Part shown: positions 18,051-29,374 of the stretch, one piece after another
Position numbering within the stretch: the stretch's first letter is position 1
How the letters are laid out: every line of letters begins with the position of its first letter
Assembly: GCF_030406325.1 (NCBI RefSeq)
Contig: NZ_JAUEQY010000022.1
Span: 1 to 64,000, forward strand
Direction: 5' to 3'
DNA length: 64,000 nucleotides
DNA from: Actinomadura sp. DC4
GTDB taxonomy: Bacteria; Actinomycetota; Actinomycetes; Streptosporangiales; Streptosporangiaceae
Made by a program: the position numbers and the translations under genes
Notes under the pieces: generated by a model
The model's input: only the letters and a program-made list of their open reading frames with translations
What the model was told of the DNA's origin: nothing
Database searches by the model: none

Positions 18051-19655
18051 ATGGCCACGCAAGCCCCTGAGCCGCTGCCGTCCGACGAGATCGACATCCA
18101 CACGACTGCCGGAAAGATCGCTGATCTGGAGCGACGCCGGTACGAGGCCGTGCACGCCGGGTCCGCGCGTGCGGTCGAGAAACAGCACGCCAAGGGCAAG
18201 ATGACGGCCCGGGAGCGGATCGACGCGTTCCTGGACGAGGGCTCGTTCGTCGAGTTCGACGAGATGGCCCGCCATCGCGCGCACGGCTTCGGCGTGGAGA
18301 AGAACCGCCCCTACGGCGACGGCGTGGTGACCGGGCACGGCACCGTCGACGGCCGGCCGGTCGCGGTCTTCTCCCAGGACTTCACCGTCGCGGGCGGCTC
18401 GCTCGGCGAGGTGTTCGGCGAGAAGATCATCAAGGTCATGGACCACGCGCTGACCACCGGCTGCCCGGTCGTCGGCATCAACGACTCCGGCGGCGCGCGC
18501 ATCCAGGAGGGTGTCGTCGCGCTCGGCCTGTACGCCGAGATCTTCAAGCGCAACACCCACTCCTCGGGCGTCATCCCGCAGATCTCGCTCATCATGGGCC
18601 CGGCGGCCGGCGGCGCGGTGTACTCCCCCGCCCTCACCGACTTCGTCGTCATGGTCGACCAGACCTCGCACATGTTCATCACCGGGCCGGACGTGATCAA
18701 GACGGTCACCGGCGAGGAGGTGTCGTTCGAGGACCTCGGCGGCGCGCACTCCCACAACACCAAGTCCGGGGTCGCGCACTACCAGGCGCCGGACGAGCAG
18801 GACGCGATCGACTACGTCAGGGCGCTGCTGTCCTACCTGCCCTCGAACAACATGTCGGACGCGCCGGTGTACGACACGCCCGCGCCGCTGGAGGTCATCG
18901 ACGACGACCTCGCGCTGGACACGCTCATCCCGGACTCCCCGAACCAGCCCTACGACATGCAGACCGTCATCCAGCACGTGCTCGATGACGGGGAGTTCCT
19001 CGAGGTGCATCCGCTGTTCGCGCCCAACATCGTGTGCGGCTTCGGCCGTGTCGAGGGCCGCTCGGTCGGGATCGTGGCCAACCAGCCGATGCGGTTCGCC
19101 GGCACGCTCGACATCGACGCCTCCGAGAAGGCCGCCCGGTTCGTCCGTACGTGCGACGCCTTCAACGTCCCGGTGCTGACCTTCGTGGACGTGCCCGGGT
19201 TCCTGCCCGGCACCGACCAGGAGTGGAACGGCATCATCCGGCGCGGGGCCAAGCTGCTCTACGCGTACGCCGAGGCGACGGTGCCGCTCGTCACGGTGAT
19301 CACCCGCAAGGCGTACGGCGGGGCGTACGACGTCATGGGCTCCAAGCACCTCGGCGCGGACGTCAACCTCGCCTGGCCGACCGCGCAGATCGCCGTGATG
19401 GGGGCCCAGGGCGCGGTCAACATCCTGTACCGCCGCGAGCTGGCCGACGCCGACGACCCGGACGCCCGGCGCGCGGAGCTCGTCACCGAGTACGAGGACA
19501 CGCTCGCGAACCCCTACATCGCCGCCGACCGCGGTTACGTCGACGCGGTGATCAAGCCGTCGGAGACCCGTACCCAGATCGTCAAGGCACTTCGCGCACT
19601 CCGTGAGAAGCGCAAGACGTTGCCGCCGAAGAAGCACGGGAACATTCCTCTGTGA
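18051..19655 (+). CDS. accD5: Acyl-CoA (propionyl-CoA) carboxylase beta subunit
   Basis: A 534-aa carboxyltransferase subunit that moves CO2 from biotin to propionyl-/acetyl-CoA, giving methylmalonyl- or malonyl-CoA. The N-terminal half has [12 protein letters not shown], and [12 protein letters not shown] and [13 protein letters not shown] oxyanion loops; the C-terminal half has [13 protein letters not shown] and [13 protein letters not shown]. No zinc ribbon is present, as expected for the AccD5/PccB group. The epsilon subunit follows after 25 bp. The matching biotinylated alpha subunit is accA3 at 41845, and birA lies at 12978. Acyl preference is inferred from family resemblance. Confidence 0.94.
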   Translation: MATQAPEPLPSDEIDIHTTAGKIADLERRRYEAVHAGSARAVEKQHAKGKMTARERIDAFLDEGSFVEFDEMARHRAHGFGVEKNRPYGDGVVTGHGTVDGRPVAVFSQDFTVAGGSLGEVFGEKIIKVMDHALTTGCPVVGINDSGGARIQEGVVALGLYAEIFKRNTHSSGVIPQISLIMGPAAGGAVYSPALTDFVVMVDQTSHMFITGPDVIKTVTGEEVSFEDLGGAHSHNTKSGVAHYQAPDEQDAIDYVRALLSYLPSNNMSDAPVYDTPAPLEVIDDDLALDTLIPDSPNQPYDMQTVIQHVLDDGEFLEVHPLFAPNIVCGFGRVEGRSVGIVANQPMRFAGTLDIDASEKAARFVRTCDAFNVPVLTFVDVPGFLPGTDQEWNGIIRRGAKLLYAYAEATVPLVTVITRKAYGGAYDVMGSKHLGADVNLAWPTAQIAVMGAQGAVNILYRRELADADDPDARRAELVTEYEDTLANPYIAADRGYVDAVIKPSETRTQIVKALRALREKRKTLPPKKHGNIPL

Positions 19656-19680
19656 CACGTCGGCGACGGAGGTCTTCGAG

Positions 19681-19890
19681 ATGAGCGAGCAGCGGTTCCT
19701 GCAGGTCGTGCACGGCGACCCGACGCCGGAGGAGATCGCGGCCCTGGTCGCGGTGCTCACCGCGCGGGCGCATGCCGCCGCCGCGCCCGAGCCCGGCAGG
19801 CGCCGTTCGGCCTGGTCAGACACTGCGCGGCGGCTCCGCAAGCCGCTGCCGCACGGCCCCGGCGCCTGGCGGACCTCCTCGCTTCCCTGA
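19681..19890 (+). CDS. accE5: Acyl-CoA carboxylase epsilon subunit
   Basis: A 69-aa protein whose start FLQVVHGDPTPEEIAALVAVL is the hallmark of actinobacterial AccE/PccE epsilon subunits, followed by a basic, Trp-containing tail (RRSAWSDTARRLRKPLPHGPG). The epsilon subunit binds and stimulates the carboxyltransferase core. It lies 25 bp after accD5 on the same strand, matching the mycobacterial accD5-accE5 pair. The ATG at 19681 is the only sensible start. Confidence 0.9.
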   Translation: MSEQRFLQVVHGDPTPEEIAALVAVLTARAHAAAAPEPGRRRSAWSDTARRLRKPLPHGPGAWRTSSLP

Positions 19891-19933
19891 CTTCTCTTCG
19901 TGGTTATCCGCTCACAACCTGTCTCCGGGTGGA

Positions 19934-19939
19934 TAGAGT
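19934..19939 (+). promoter_or_regulatory. -10 element upstream of beta-propeller lipoprotein
   Basis: TAGAGT ends 9 nt before the GTG at 19949. No Shine-Dalgarno is present. Confidence 0.42.
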
Positions 19940-19948
19940 CCGGCGTTT

Positions 19949-22785
<2,837 letters not shown>

Positions 22786-22793
22786 ACGCGCGG

Positions 22794-25772
22794 TCAGCCG
22801 GCGTGGCCGCCGGCGGCGACGCCGCGCCACTGCGGGAGGAGCTCCTCGACCAGGGCCTCGGTCTCCGGCTGCATCTGGTCGATGTACGGGTCGGACTCGA
22901 CGCGCTCGCGCAGCTCCTCCACGACCTCGCGGACCTGGGCCGCGTCTCCCGTGGCGTGCGTGGCCCTCAGCAGGTCGCGCCACAGGCCCTCGTCGGCCGT
23001 GGCCAGGCGCAGGCCGGCGCGGGCGGCCGTCACGCCGCCCCTCGCGTCGCCCTCGTCCAGGCGCATCAGGACCAGGCGGTGGGCCACGTCCGCGACCCGG
23101 GCGGTCGCCTCGTACTCGAAGTCCTCCATCGCCAGCCAGCCGTACCGGCCACGCGGGCGGCCGTCCATCAGGCGTCCGCGTACGAGTTCGAGCGCGTAGG
23201 TCATGTACGCCATCTCCGAGGCCGGCTCGGCCGCGGACCGCCAGAGGAGCCAGCGGAAGATCTCCCAGTCGACGCGTACCTCCGAGCCGAGCCGGATGCG
23301 GCCGCGCTCGTCGTAGTAGAGGTTCGGGCGTCCGCGCGAGTCGCGGCCCAGCCAGTCGGCCACGCGCGCCACGGTCGCGTCGCGGACGCTCGCCGACACG
23401 CCGCGTGGCCACACCGCGCCGCCGAGGACGGTCGGGTGCACGCCCTCGCTGTGCGTCGCGAGGTACACCAGCACCTCGGTGCACAGCGCGCGGCGGCTCT
23501 CGTCCACGGTCTCAGGCGCGTCGACCTCGACGGCGCCGAGCAGCCGGATGTCGACGGACGGCTGCGTGTCGGCCCCGGGCGGCGTGACGAGCGGCTCGTC
23601 CTGCCGGTCGTCGTACGGGACTCCCTCGGTGCGCCCGGCGGTGCGGAACAGCTCGACGACCGCGCGGTAGTGCTGCTCGGGTACGAGCTGCGCGTCGACG
23701 TCGAAGCCGAGCACGCCCGCGCGCAGGTGGGCGTCGGCGGTGACGTCCCAGGTCCAGGTCGCCCCGGGCGTATCGCCGGCGACGATGTAGCCGGAGGCCA
23801 TGCGCCGGCCCGTACGCGCGAGCGCGACGAGCCGGTCGGCCTCCTCCGGCGCGGGCGGGTCGGCCATGATCAGGTAGTGCGGCATCCACGCCTCGCCGAA
23901 CACCCCGCGGCAGCGGCCGGTCAGCACCGAGTCGACGCCCGAGGCCGCGAGCGCCTGGCGTACCTCCTCGCTGCGCGCCTCCAGCTCCGGCAGCGCCTCG
24001 GCGAGCGACCCGACGACGCGGATCCGGTCCGGGGCGACGAGCGCCAGCTCCTCGTCGAAGCCGACCAGCGTGATCCGCATGTGGTCCGACCAGCGGTTGG
24101 TGGCCAGTTCGACCACGACCGCGGCGAGCACCGCGCGGCGTACGTCATCCGGGCCGTGCAGCGCGATCAGGCCGTGCGCCGCCTCGAGGTCGACCAGGAT
24201 GCGGCCGGTGTCGTTGGTGCCGATCGAGACCAGGCCCGGGTACGGCGCGAGCACGTCGGTGAAGTCGCCGGTGTTCATGCCGTCGAGCGCGGTCGTCTCC
24301 AGCCGCCACACCTGCCCGTTGTCGTACTCCTGCCAGGGCGCGGGCGGGTTACGGTCGGCCGGCGCGATCCACAGGTCGAGGCTGTCGGCGCCGAGGTGCA
24401 CGCCGTAGACCGTCGGGAGCGTACGGCCGTCGGCGGCCAGGGCCTGGGAGAGCTGCCGGAGCCCGAGGTCGAGCAGACGCGTCGCGTCGGTGTCGGCGCC
24501 GATGCGCAGGGCCTGTTCGGCCATCGCGGCGTCGCCGTCCGGGCGGGCGATCATGGTGCCGAACGCGCGGCGCCAGAGCTGTTCGCGCCGCCTGCGGCCG
24601 AGCCCGGCGAGCAGGCCGGCGGCCAGCAGCGACGCCACGGCGAGCTCCTGCGGCCAGCCGAACGCGGGCCCGTGGGCGGGCTCCTGCTGCTGAGGCTCCT
24701 GGTGTTGCGGTTCCTGCTGCTGGGGCTCCTGGTGTTGCGGTGGCTGTTGTACGGGCGGCTGCTGGACAGGGGGTTGCTGGACGGGGGGTTGCTGGACAGG
24801 GGCGTCCGGCGCGGGCACGTCCGGCCCCTCGTCGATCGGCGGGCGGCCGGCCTCCTTGTCGGCCTGGTCGTCACGCGCCTCCTGCTGGGCGGCGTGCCGC
24901 GCGGCCTCGACCGCCTGCTGCTCGGTGTTGACCTGCCCTTGGTGGTGGACGCCGCCCGGCACATCCGAGTGCGGGACGCCGTGCTCGTGCCGCCCGTCGT
25001 GGGGGCCCTTGTCGATGATCTCCACGTGCGTGGCGTCGGCGGGCATGTCGAGGACCCAGCCGGGGCGGATCAGGCTCGCCATCGTGAGACGGGTGCCGTC
25101 GGGCTGGAGCTTGCCCTTGTTGAGGGAGTAGATCTCCCGGTAGCGGCGGCCGTCGCCCAGACACTTCTCCGCGATCTCCCAGAGGCTCTCGTGGTGCCGC
25201 CCGGCCGGCGGCCGTACGCGGTAGATCTTCCGTACCGCGTTCTTCTCCATGAGGGTCGGGTTGTCGGGGCTCTCCTGCCGCTGGGCGGTGGGCTCGGCCA
25301 CCCGCGTGACCTCACGGTGCTCGGGAGGGTTCACCCGCTGCTGGATGTGGGTCGAGCGCACCCCCGTGATCACCGGCATGACCGCCGTCGTGGCGGTGAA
25401 CAGCAACAGCGCCGCGACGACGAGCCGGTGCGCGAGCGCCTGCGGCCCCCCGGCGAGCGGCACCCGCGCGGGCACACCGACACCACGGATCCCGGCGTAC
25501 GCCTCGACGAGCACGCAGGCGGCCAGTTGGGCCCAGGCCAGCCAGACGATGATCACCAGGACGTGGAGCAGCGCCGTGGTGTCGAGCCGCTGGGTGAGCG
25601 TCTCGGTGGAGGGGAACTTGTGCGGTATCGGCGAGCCGAAGAAGGTCAGCAGCGCGAACGGCACGCCGAGCAGCAACGCGGCGAGCGCGGCGAGCGCGAG
25701 AACACCGGCGAGGACGTCGCCTGCGCTCCGCCCGCGGTCGATGCGTACCGGAGGCCGCTGGATGGAACTCAT
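22794..25772 (-). CDS. LysM and BTAD domain membrane protein of the Tad locus
   Basis: A 992-aa multi-domain protein. Three transmembrane segments lie in the first 140 residues. A LysM-like domain spans about 185-245 (SLWEIAEKCLGDGRRYREIY), then a Gln/Pro repeat region (about 335-375) and another transmembrane segment near 385-400. The C-terminal third (about 730-980) resembles the winged-helix plus helical BTAD region of SARP-type regulators (LLGAVEVDAPETV, VYLATHSEGVHPTVLGGAVWP). Similar LysM-BTAD proteins accompany Tad pili in actinomycetes. A membrane-tethered regulator or scaffold is a fair guess; DNA binding is unproven. Its ATG overlaps the preceding stop (ATGA). Confidence 0.8.
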   Translation of the reverse strand: MSSIQRPPVRIDRGRSAGDVLAGVLALAALAALLLGVPFALLTFFGSPIPHKFPSTETLTQRLDTTALLHVLVIIVWLAWAQLAACVLVEAYAGIRGVGVPARVPLAGGPQALAHRLVVAALLLFTATTAVMPVITGVRSTHIQQRVNPPEHREVTRVAEPTAQRQESPDNPTLMEKNAVRKIYRVRPPAGRHHESLWEIAEKCLGDGRRYREIYSLNKGKLQPDGTRLTMASLIRPGWVLDMPADATHVEIIDKGPHDGRHEHGVPHSDVPGGVHHQGQVNTEQQAVEAARHAAQQEARDDQADKEAGRPPIDEGPDVPAPDAPVQQPPVQQPPVQQPPVQQPPQHQEPQQQEPQHQEPQQQEPAHGPAFGWPQELAVASLLAAGLLAGLGRRRREQLWRRAFGTMIARPDGDAAMAEQALRIGADTDATRLLDLGLRQLSQALAADGRTLPTVYGVHLGADSLDLWIAPADRNPPAPWQEYDNGQVWRLETTALDGMNTGDFTDVLAPYPGLVSIGTNDTGRILVDLEAAHGLIALHGPDDVRRAVLAAVVVELATNRWSDHMRITLVGFDEELALVAPDRIRVVGSLAEALPELEARSEEVRQALAASGVDSVLTGRCRGVFGEAWMPHYLIMADPPAPEEADRLVALARTGRRMASGYIVAGDTPGATWTWDVTADAHLRAGVLGFDVDAQLVPEQHYRAVVELFRTAGRTEGVPYDDRQDEPLVTPPGADTQPSVDIRLLGAVEVDAPETVDESRRALCTEVLVYLATHSEGVHPTVLGGAVWPRGVSASVRDATVARVADWLGRDSRGRPNLYYDERGRIRLGSEVRVDWEIFRWLLWRSAAEPASEMAYMTYALELVRGRLMDGRPRGRYGWLAMEDFEYEATARVADVAHRLVLMRLDEGDARGGVTAARAGLRLATADEGLWRDLLRATHATGDAAQVREVVEELRERVESDPYIDQMQPETEALVEELLPQWRGVAAGGHAG
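24670..24801. repeat. Short tandem repeats coding Gln/Pro-rich linker
   Basis: Two in-frame repeat types lie inside the LysM-BTAD gene: 15-bp units coding PVQQP and units coding QHQEPQQQEP. They form a low-complexity linker between the LysM and the third membrane region and are likely length-variable. Confidence 0.8.
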
Positions 25773-26587
25773 CGGCCGCGCGACGTCAGCGCCCTGGCTT
25801 GCGCGCCGGGCGGAGTACGCCGCTCCCTCCCCGCTATCTCGGTGACGGTCGGCGAAGCGTCGAGCGGCCGCCGGGACGAGCCGGCCCGCCGCCCTCCGCG
25901 AAGGTGACCCAGCAGAAGGCGATCGGTCGTCGCGCCGAGCGCCTCGGGCAGAGCGGAAGCCGCGCCGTACGCCTCAGGCACCGGAAGCCCGCCGACCGAG
26001 CCCGCGCACGTGGAGACCGGCGCGGCGTCCCCGGCCTGGCCCGCGTCGTCAGACCATGCCGAGGCCTCGGACGTGGCGTAGGCCGGGCCCACCGGCGTGA
26101 CGGTGCCGCGGGACGCGGGAGTGACCTCAGCCGGGCCAGGCGAAACGCCCGCCGACTCCCGCCGCGCCGCAGCCGACACGCCGGCGCCCCAGACCCGCTC
26201 CGCGCCGCCGAACGACGCCGGGGCCGTGTCCCGGGCACCGAGCCATCCCGGGGGCACGGAAGTGGCCTCGACCGAGCCTGGCAGGACTCGGGTCGTCGGC
26301 CTCCCGGCCGTGACGCCCGCCTGGCCCGCCGAGGAGTCGGCACCGAGGCCCGCCGGGCTCAGCAGGACGCGCGCCAGGGACCTTCGGTTCTGGATCGGCG
26401 TGCCACCGCTTCGCGGCCGGACGGTCATGGCGGGGTCGGTCACGGCTGCTTCGGGGGCGGCCAGGCCGTCGAGCCACGCTGAGGACCCGGCCGGGAGGGC
26501 GACGGCATCGCCGCCGGGCGGGCGGTGACCGCGTGAGGTGACCGGCCGGGTGGCCGGCCGGCGTACCGCGAACCTCAACCTGCTCAC
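25769..26587 (-). CDS. Hypothetical Ala/Gly/Pro-rich protein in the Tad operon
   Basis: A 272-aa reading frame not matched to any family. It is low-complexity (Ala, Gly, Pro, Ser, Thr) with an Arg-rich start (MSRLRFAVRRPATRP) and no clear membrane segment. Support for its being real is its ATGA overlap with the next gene, its position 50 bp after the TadG-like gene, and third codon positions rich in G/C. Against it are a GTG start with AGAGGA directly abutting it, and overlapping open frames on the plus strand. Treat as tentative. Confidence 0.42.
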   Translation of the reverse strand: MSRLRFAVRRPATRPVTSRGHRPPGGDAVALPAGSSAWLDGLAAPEAAVTDPAMTVRPRSGGTPIQNRRSLARVLLSPAGLGADSSAGQAGVTAGRPTTRVLPGSVEATSVPPGWLGARDTAPASFGGAERVWGAGVSAAARRESAGVSPGPAEVTPASRGTVTPVGPAYATSEASAWSDDAGQAGDAAPVSTCAGSVGGLPVPEAYGAASALPEALGATTDRLLLGHLRGGRRAGSSRRPLDASPTVTEIAGRERRTPPGAQARALTSRGR

Positions 26588-26637
26588 TCCTCTGCGTAGG
26601 ACCGGGGTGGTGCCGTGCCGCTCACGGGCGGCGGGTG

Positions 26638-27057
26638 TCAGATCCCCTCCTGCGGATGGGCCGATGCCGATGAGGACATTGTCATGTCCGAGAAGCCGAA
26701 AGCGCTAAGCAGTTGGAACTTCACGTGGATCTGCACGATTACGCGCGCGGACTCACCACCTGCGGTGTCGCACTGGATCGGGCCACTCACCTCGGGATAC
26801 TTCGAGGCGAGCAGCCGCGCCCGCCGGCACGGGGCGCTGGAGGCCAGAATGCGCGCCTTGCCGGTCCGCCGCAGGTACGCGACGTCGATGGTGTCCGCGG
26901 CGGCCCGCGCCGCCTGTTCGGCGATGTCGGCGGCTCGCTGGCGGGCGTGGATGGTCAGGCCGCCGTCGACGAGCAGCCCGGCCAGGATCAGCACGAACAT
27001 CGCGAAGATCGTTGTGAACAGCGCGACCGTGCCGCGGTCGCGGTGCGGCCGCCTCAC
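26638..27057 (-). CDS. TadG-like pilus assembly protein
   Basis: A 139-aa protein with a short basic N-terminus, then DRGTVALFTTIFAMFVLILAG, a single hydrophobic helix, followed by VDGGLTIHARQRAADIAEQAAR. This is the putative Flp pilus-assembly TadE/G-like (TadG N-terminal) pattern. Unlike the two TadE genes and Flp, the position five residues after the glycine is Phe rather than Glu, so prepilin-peptidase processing is doubtful. The GTG at 27057 overlaps the previous stop as GTGA. Confidence 0.8.
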   Translation of the reverse strand: MRRPHRDRGTVALFTTIFAMFVLILAGLLVDGGLTIHARQRAADIAEQAARAAADTIDVAYLRRTGKARILASSAPCRRARLLASKYPEVSGPIQCDTAGGESARVIVQIHVKFQLLSAFGFSDMTMSSSASAHPQEGI

Positions 27058-27464
27058 CCGATCCTCCTCAGGGTGTCGATCGGCGCCGTCGCCGTACCCC
27101 TCATGGTCTTGGTCGGGCTGAAGTCGATGAGGGACAGGCCGGCCAGGTCGATCTCGCAGCTGACCGCCACCGTCACCTGGCCGCCCTGGCGCCACTGCGA
27201 GAAGTCGACGGAGGTGCCGGGCTGCCTGCGGCACCACTTGCGGCCGCTCAGCGTCTGCTGGGCCGCGCTCCTGGCGGCCGCGTCGGCGCCCGCCCGCGTA
27301 CGGCCGAGAGAGGCGGCGCGTGCGGCGTCGCGTGCGGCGCCGTCGACCTGGCTCTGCGCCTCGACCACGCGGCCCAGGCCGACCATCACCATCATGAAGG
27401 CCACGAGCAGCGGCGTCAGCAGCGCCAGTTCGAGCGCCATCGTCCCCTTGTCGCCGCGTCTCAT
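27054..27464 (-). CDS. TadE-like pseudopilin 2
   Basis: A 136-aa TadE-family minor pseudopilin. The leader KG precedes TMALELALLTPLLVAFMMVM, giving the G-x4-E prepilin motif and a hydrophobic helix, then a globular part with a cysteine pair (KWCRRQ and VSCEIDL). It has no separate promoter; its ATG overlaps the stop of TadE 1 (ATGA), and its stop overlaps the TadG-like start (GTGA). It would be processed by a prepilin peptidase, which is not in this window. Confidence 0.85.
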   Translation of the reverse strand: MRRGDKGTMALELALLTPLLVAFMMVMVGLGRVVEAQSQVDGAARDAARAASLGRTRAGADAAARSAAQQTLSGRKWCRRQPGTSVDFSQWRQGGQVTVAVSCEIDLAGLSLIDFSPTKTMRGTATAPIDTLRRIG

Positions 27465-27934
27465 GGCCGGCCCGCGCAGGTCTCGCCGGTGCCGACGTCG
27501 GGCCGGTAGCACTCGATCGGGCCGCCGGAGTGCTCGCTGACGTGGAACTTGAAGAACGGCACGATCGGGATGGCGTAGCCGCCGACGGTGACGCCGCGCT
27601 GGTTCGCGTCGCCGTCCGGCACGGCCTCGACCTTCGTGAGGAGCTGAGGACCGATCTTGTTGACGTACTCGACCCCTTCCGACCGCGCCGCCGAACGCCA
27701 GTCGCCGGTGCGCTGCTCGCGGGCGACGCGTGCGGCCGCCTGGGCGGCGGCGAGCGCGACGTGGCGCGCGTGGAAGACGAGGGCGAACTGGACGACGAAC
27801 AGGATGACGAGCAGCAGGATCGGCGTCAGCAACGCGAGCTCGAGCGTGTTGGCGCCGCGGTCCGGGCGACGGCTCGTACGGAGCGCGAGCCCCTTCGCGC
27901 CGCGCCCGGCATGAGCGTACGGACGGCAGGCCAT
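27461..27934 (-). CDS. TadE-like pseudopilin 1
   Basis: A 157-aa TadE-family protein. DRGANTLELALLTPILLLVILF gives the G-x4-E processing site and hydrophobic helix; the remainder includes two cysteines near the C-terminus (ECYRPD and ETCAGRP). The ATG at 27934 follows GGGGGG at 4 nt. A start at 27967 would lie only 6 nt from the -10 box and is less likely. This is the first gene after a good promoter at 27973-28002, so TadE/TadE/TadG appear to have their own transcript. Confidence 0.85.
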   Translation of the reverse strand: MACRPYAHAGRGAKGLALRTSRRPDRGANTLELALLTPILLLVILFVVQFALVFHARHVALAAAQAAARVAREQRTGDWRSAARSEGVEYVNKIGPQLLTKVEAVPDGDANQRGVTVGGYAIPIVPFFKFHVSEHSGGPIECYRPDVGTGETCAGRP

Positions 27935-27972
27935 ACGGCCCCCCGACTCGCCGCACATTGATGTCACGTCAA

Positions 27973-28002
27973 ATCCTACGAAGCAATTTCAACACCTGTC
28001 AA
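27973..28002 (-). promoter_or_regulatory. Sigma70-type promoter for tadE genes
   Basis: On the minus strand, TTGACA (27997-28002) and TAGGAT (27973-27978) are separated by 18 bp. The match is near consensus and lies 39 nt upstream of the TadE 1 ATG, within the 245-bp gap after flp that is otherwise empty. Confidence 0.6.
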
Positions 28003-28179
28003 CCATTATCCAATGGCCTTACATCAGCATCTGGCGACACTTCCGCCTCCCCGGGCCGCCATTTTCGGGTGTCCCAATAGGGAAATAGAGACTGGGATAG
28101 AACGCGCAGACATCCAGGTCCGGCGGGCGGCGATCCCGGCCACGCCCGGTCCGGGAGTCCGGTCAATTGGCGAATGTGA

Positions 28180-28416
28180 TCAGTTCCCGGGCCCGTTGTC
28201 CACGTTGATTTTGTTCGCCGCGGCGGTGACCCGCCGGTAGATGACCCAGCCCACGGTTATCGCGATGAGGGCGAGAATCCCGGTGATGATGGCCCACTCG
28301 ATCGCCGACGCGCCGCGCGACCGGTCGGTCTCGTGGCGCAGCCGGTGAATGCGCGTCTCGACATACGACCGGACGTACGCGACGACCGGGTCGTTCATCG
28401 GGTTCAGCCACTGCAT
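28180..28416 (-). CDS. flp: Flp-type pilin subunit
   Basis: A 78-aa pilin. The leader of about 35 residues ends in DRSRG, followed by ASAIEWAIITGILALIA, which gives the G-x4-E prepilin motif and one hydrophobic helix; a short polar tail follows. The leader is longer than in classical Flp. The ATG at 28416 has GAGGT at 6-7 nt. It lies 43 bp after tadC and is followed by a long gap, the usual arrangement for the most abundant pilus component. Confidence 0.8.
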   Translation of the reverse strand: MQWLNPMNDPVVAYVRSYVETRIHRLRHETDRSRGASAIEWAIITGILALIAITVGWVIYRRVTAAANKINVDNGPGN

Positions 28417-28459
28417 GGTGTACCTCGCAGTCGGATTTGGGGGGACGGACGAGATCTCA

Positions 28460-29374
28460 TCAGGAGGCGACCACGCGCATCACCGCCGGATAGGCCAGGA
28501 AGACCAGAAAACCGGCGCACAGCAGAAGCTGGGCGACGAGCATGGACTGAGAGCGTTCACCGGCCTTTCCTTCGATGTCGGCCAGCTGCCGGCTGCGCAT
28601 GCTGGCCGCGCGTGCGGACAGGGACTGGCGCACCTTCGCCCCGTCGTCGGCCACCAGCGCGAGGGCGGCGGACAGGTCCCGCAACTCGTCGACGTTGACG
28701 TCGTCGCCCAGCCGGCCCAGCGCCTGCCAGGGCGTGATCCCGGTGATCCGGGCGTTGGAGAGAGCGTCGCGGATGCGGCGTACGGCCCAGCCGTCGCCGA
28801 CGTTGGCCGCGGTCATGAGCGCCTCCGGCACGCCGCGGCCACCGGAGAGGTTCATCGCGACGAGGTCGAGGAAGGCGCTCACCGCGTGCCGGAAGTCGCG
28901 CCGCCGCGACCCCGCCTCCTGCCGGAGCTGCATGTCCGGCAGCAGAAAGAAGATCAGCGCGAAGAAGATGCCGAGCCACACCGGGACCGCGACGACGACG
29001 TTGAGGCCGAGGACCGCGAAGTAGGCGATGAGGATCGGGATGAAGACGATCGCCGCCGTCGCGAGCAGGAACTTCGTGGCGAGGAATGCCTCGAACGAGC
29101 GGTCGAGCAGGGCCAGGTCCGCGCGTACGGAACGCTGCTGCCACCCCCGCGCCTCGTAGAAGGCCGCCAGGGAGCGGCCGACACGGGCGCGCAGCCCGGT
29201 CACCCGCTCGGCCGTGCCCGCGGCGCGGCGGGACGGCTCGGCCTCGCCGCGCCGCCGGGCGGCGTCGAAGGCGGCGAGCCGCGCCGACAGGCCGGGCCGC
29301 GGCGGGAAGATCGCGCGGAACAGGAGGTAGGCGCCGAGGCCGAAGAACGCTCCGGCCAGCAGGGCGATGGTCAT
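28460..29374 (-). CDS. tadC: TadC-like inner-membrane pilus platform protein
   Basis: A 304-aa type II secretion F-domain protein. An N-terminal transmembrane helix is followed by a soluble part, a hydrophobic pair near 120-165, the F-domain core (FRHAVSAFLDLVAMNLSGG), and a C-terminal hydrophobic helix. With TadB it forms the platform on which the TadA ATPase acts. The ATG at 29374 overlaps the tadB stop (ATGA). Confidence 0.88.
   Translation of the reverse strand: MTIALLAGAFFGLGAYLLFRAIFPPRPGLSARLAAFDAARRRGEAEPSRRAAGTAERVTGLRARVGRSLAAFYEARGWQQRSVRADLALLDRSFEAFLATKFLLATAAIVFIPILIAYFAVLGLNVVVAVPVWLGIFFALIFFLLPDMQLRQEAGSRRRDFRHAVSAFLDLVAMNLSGGRGVPEALMTAANVGDGWAVRRIRDALSNARITGITPWQALGRLGDDVNVDELRDLSAALALVADDGAKVRQSLSARAASMRSRQLADIEGKAGERSQSMLVAQLLLCAGFLVFLAYPAVMRVVAS

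Noticed and set aside
17946-19841. N-terminal extension of the ppc frame to 1500 codons
   Set aside because: The extra 630 codons are antisense to accD5/accE5, and the leaderless -10 fixes the start at 17945.
24670-24801. Repeats suggesting a CRISPR array
   Set aside because: The units are short, contiguous and in frame with a coding region, with no spacers and no cas genes.
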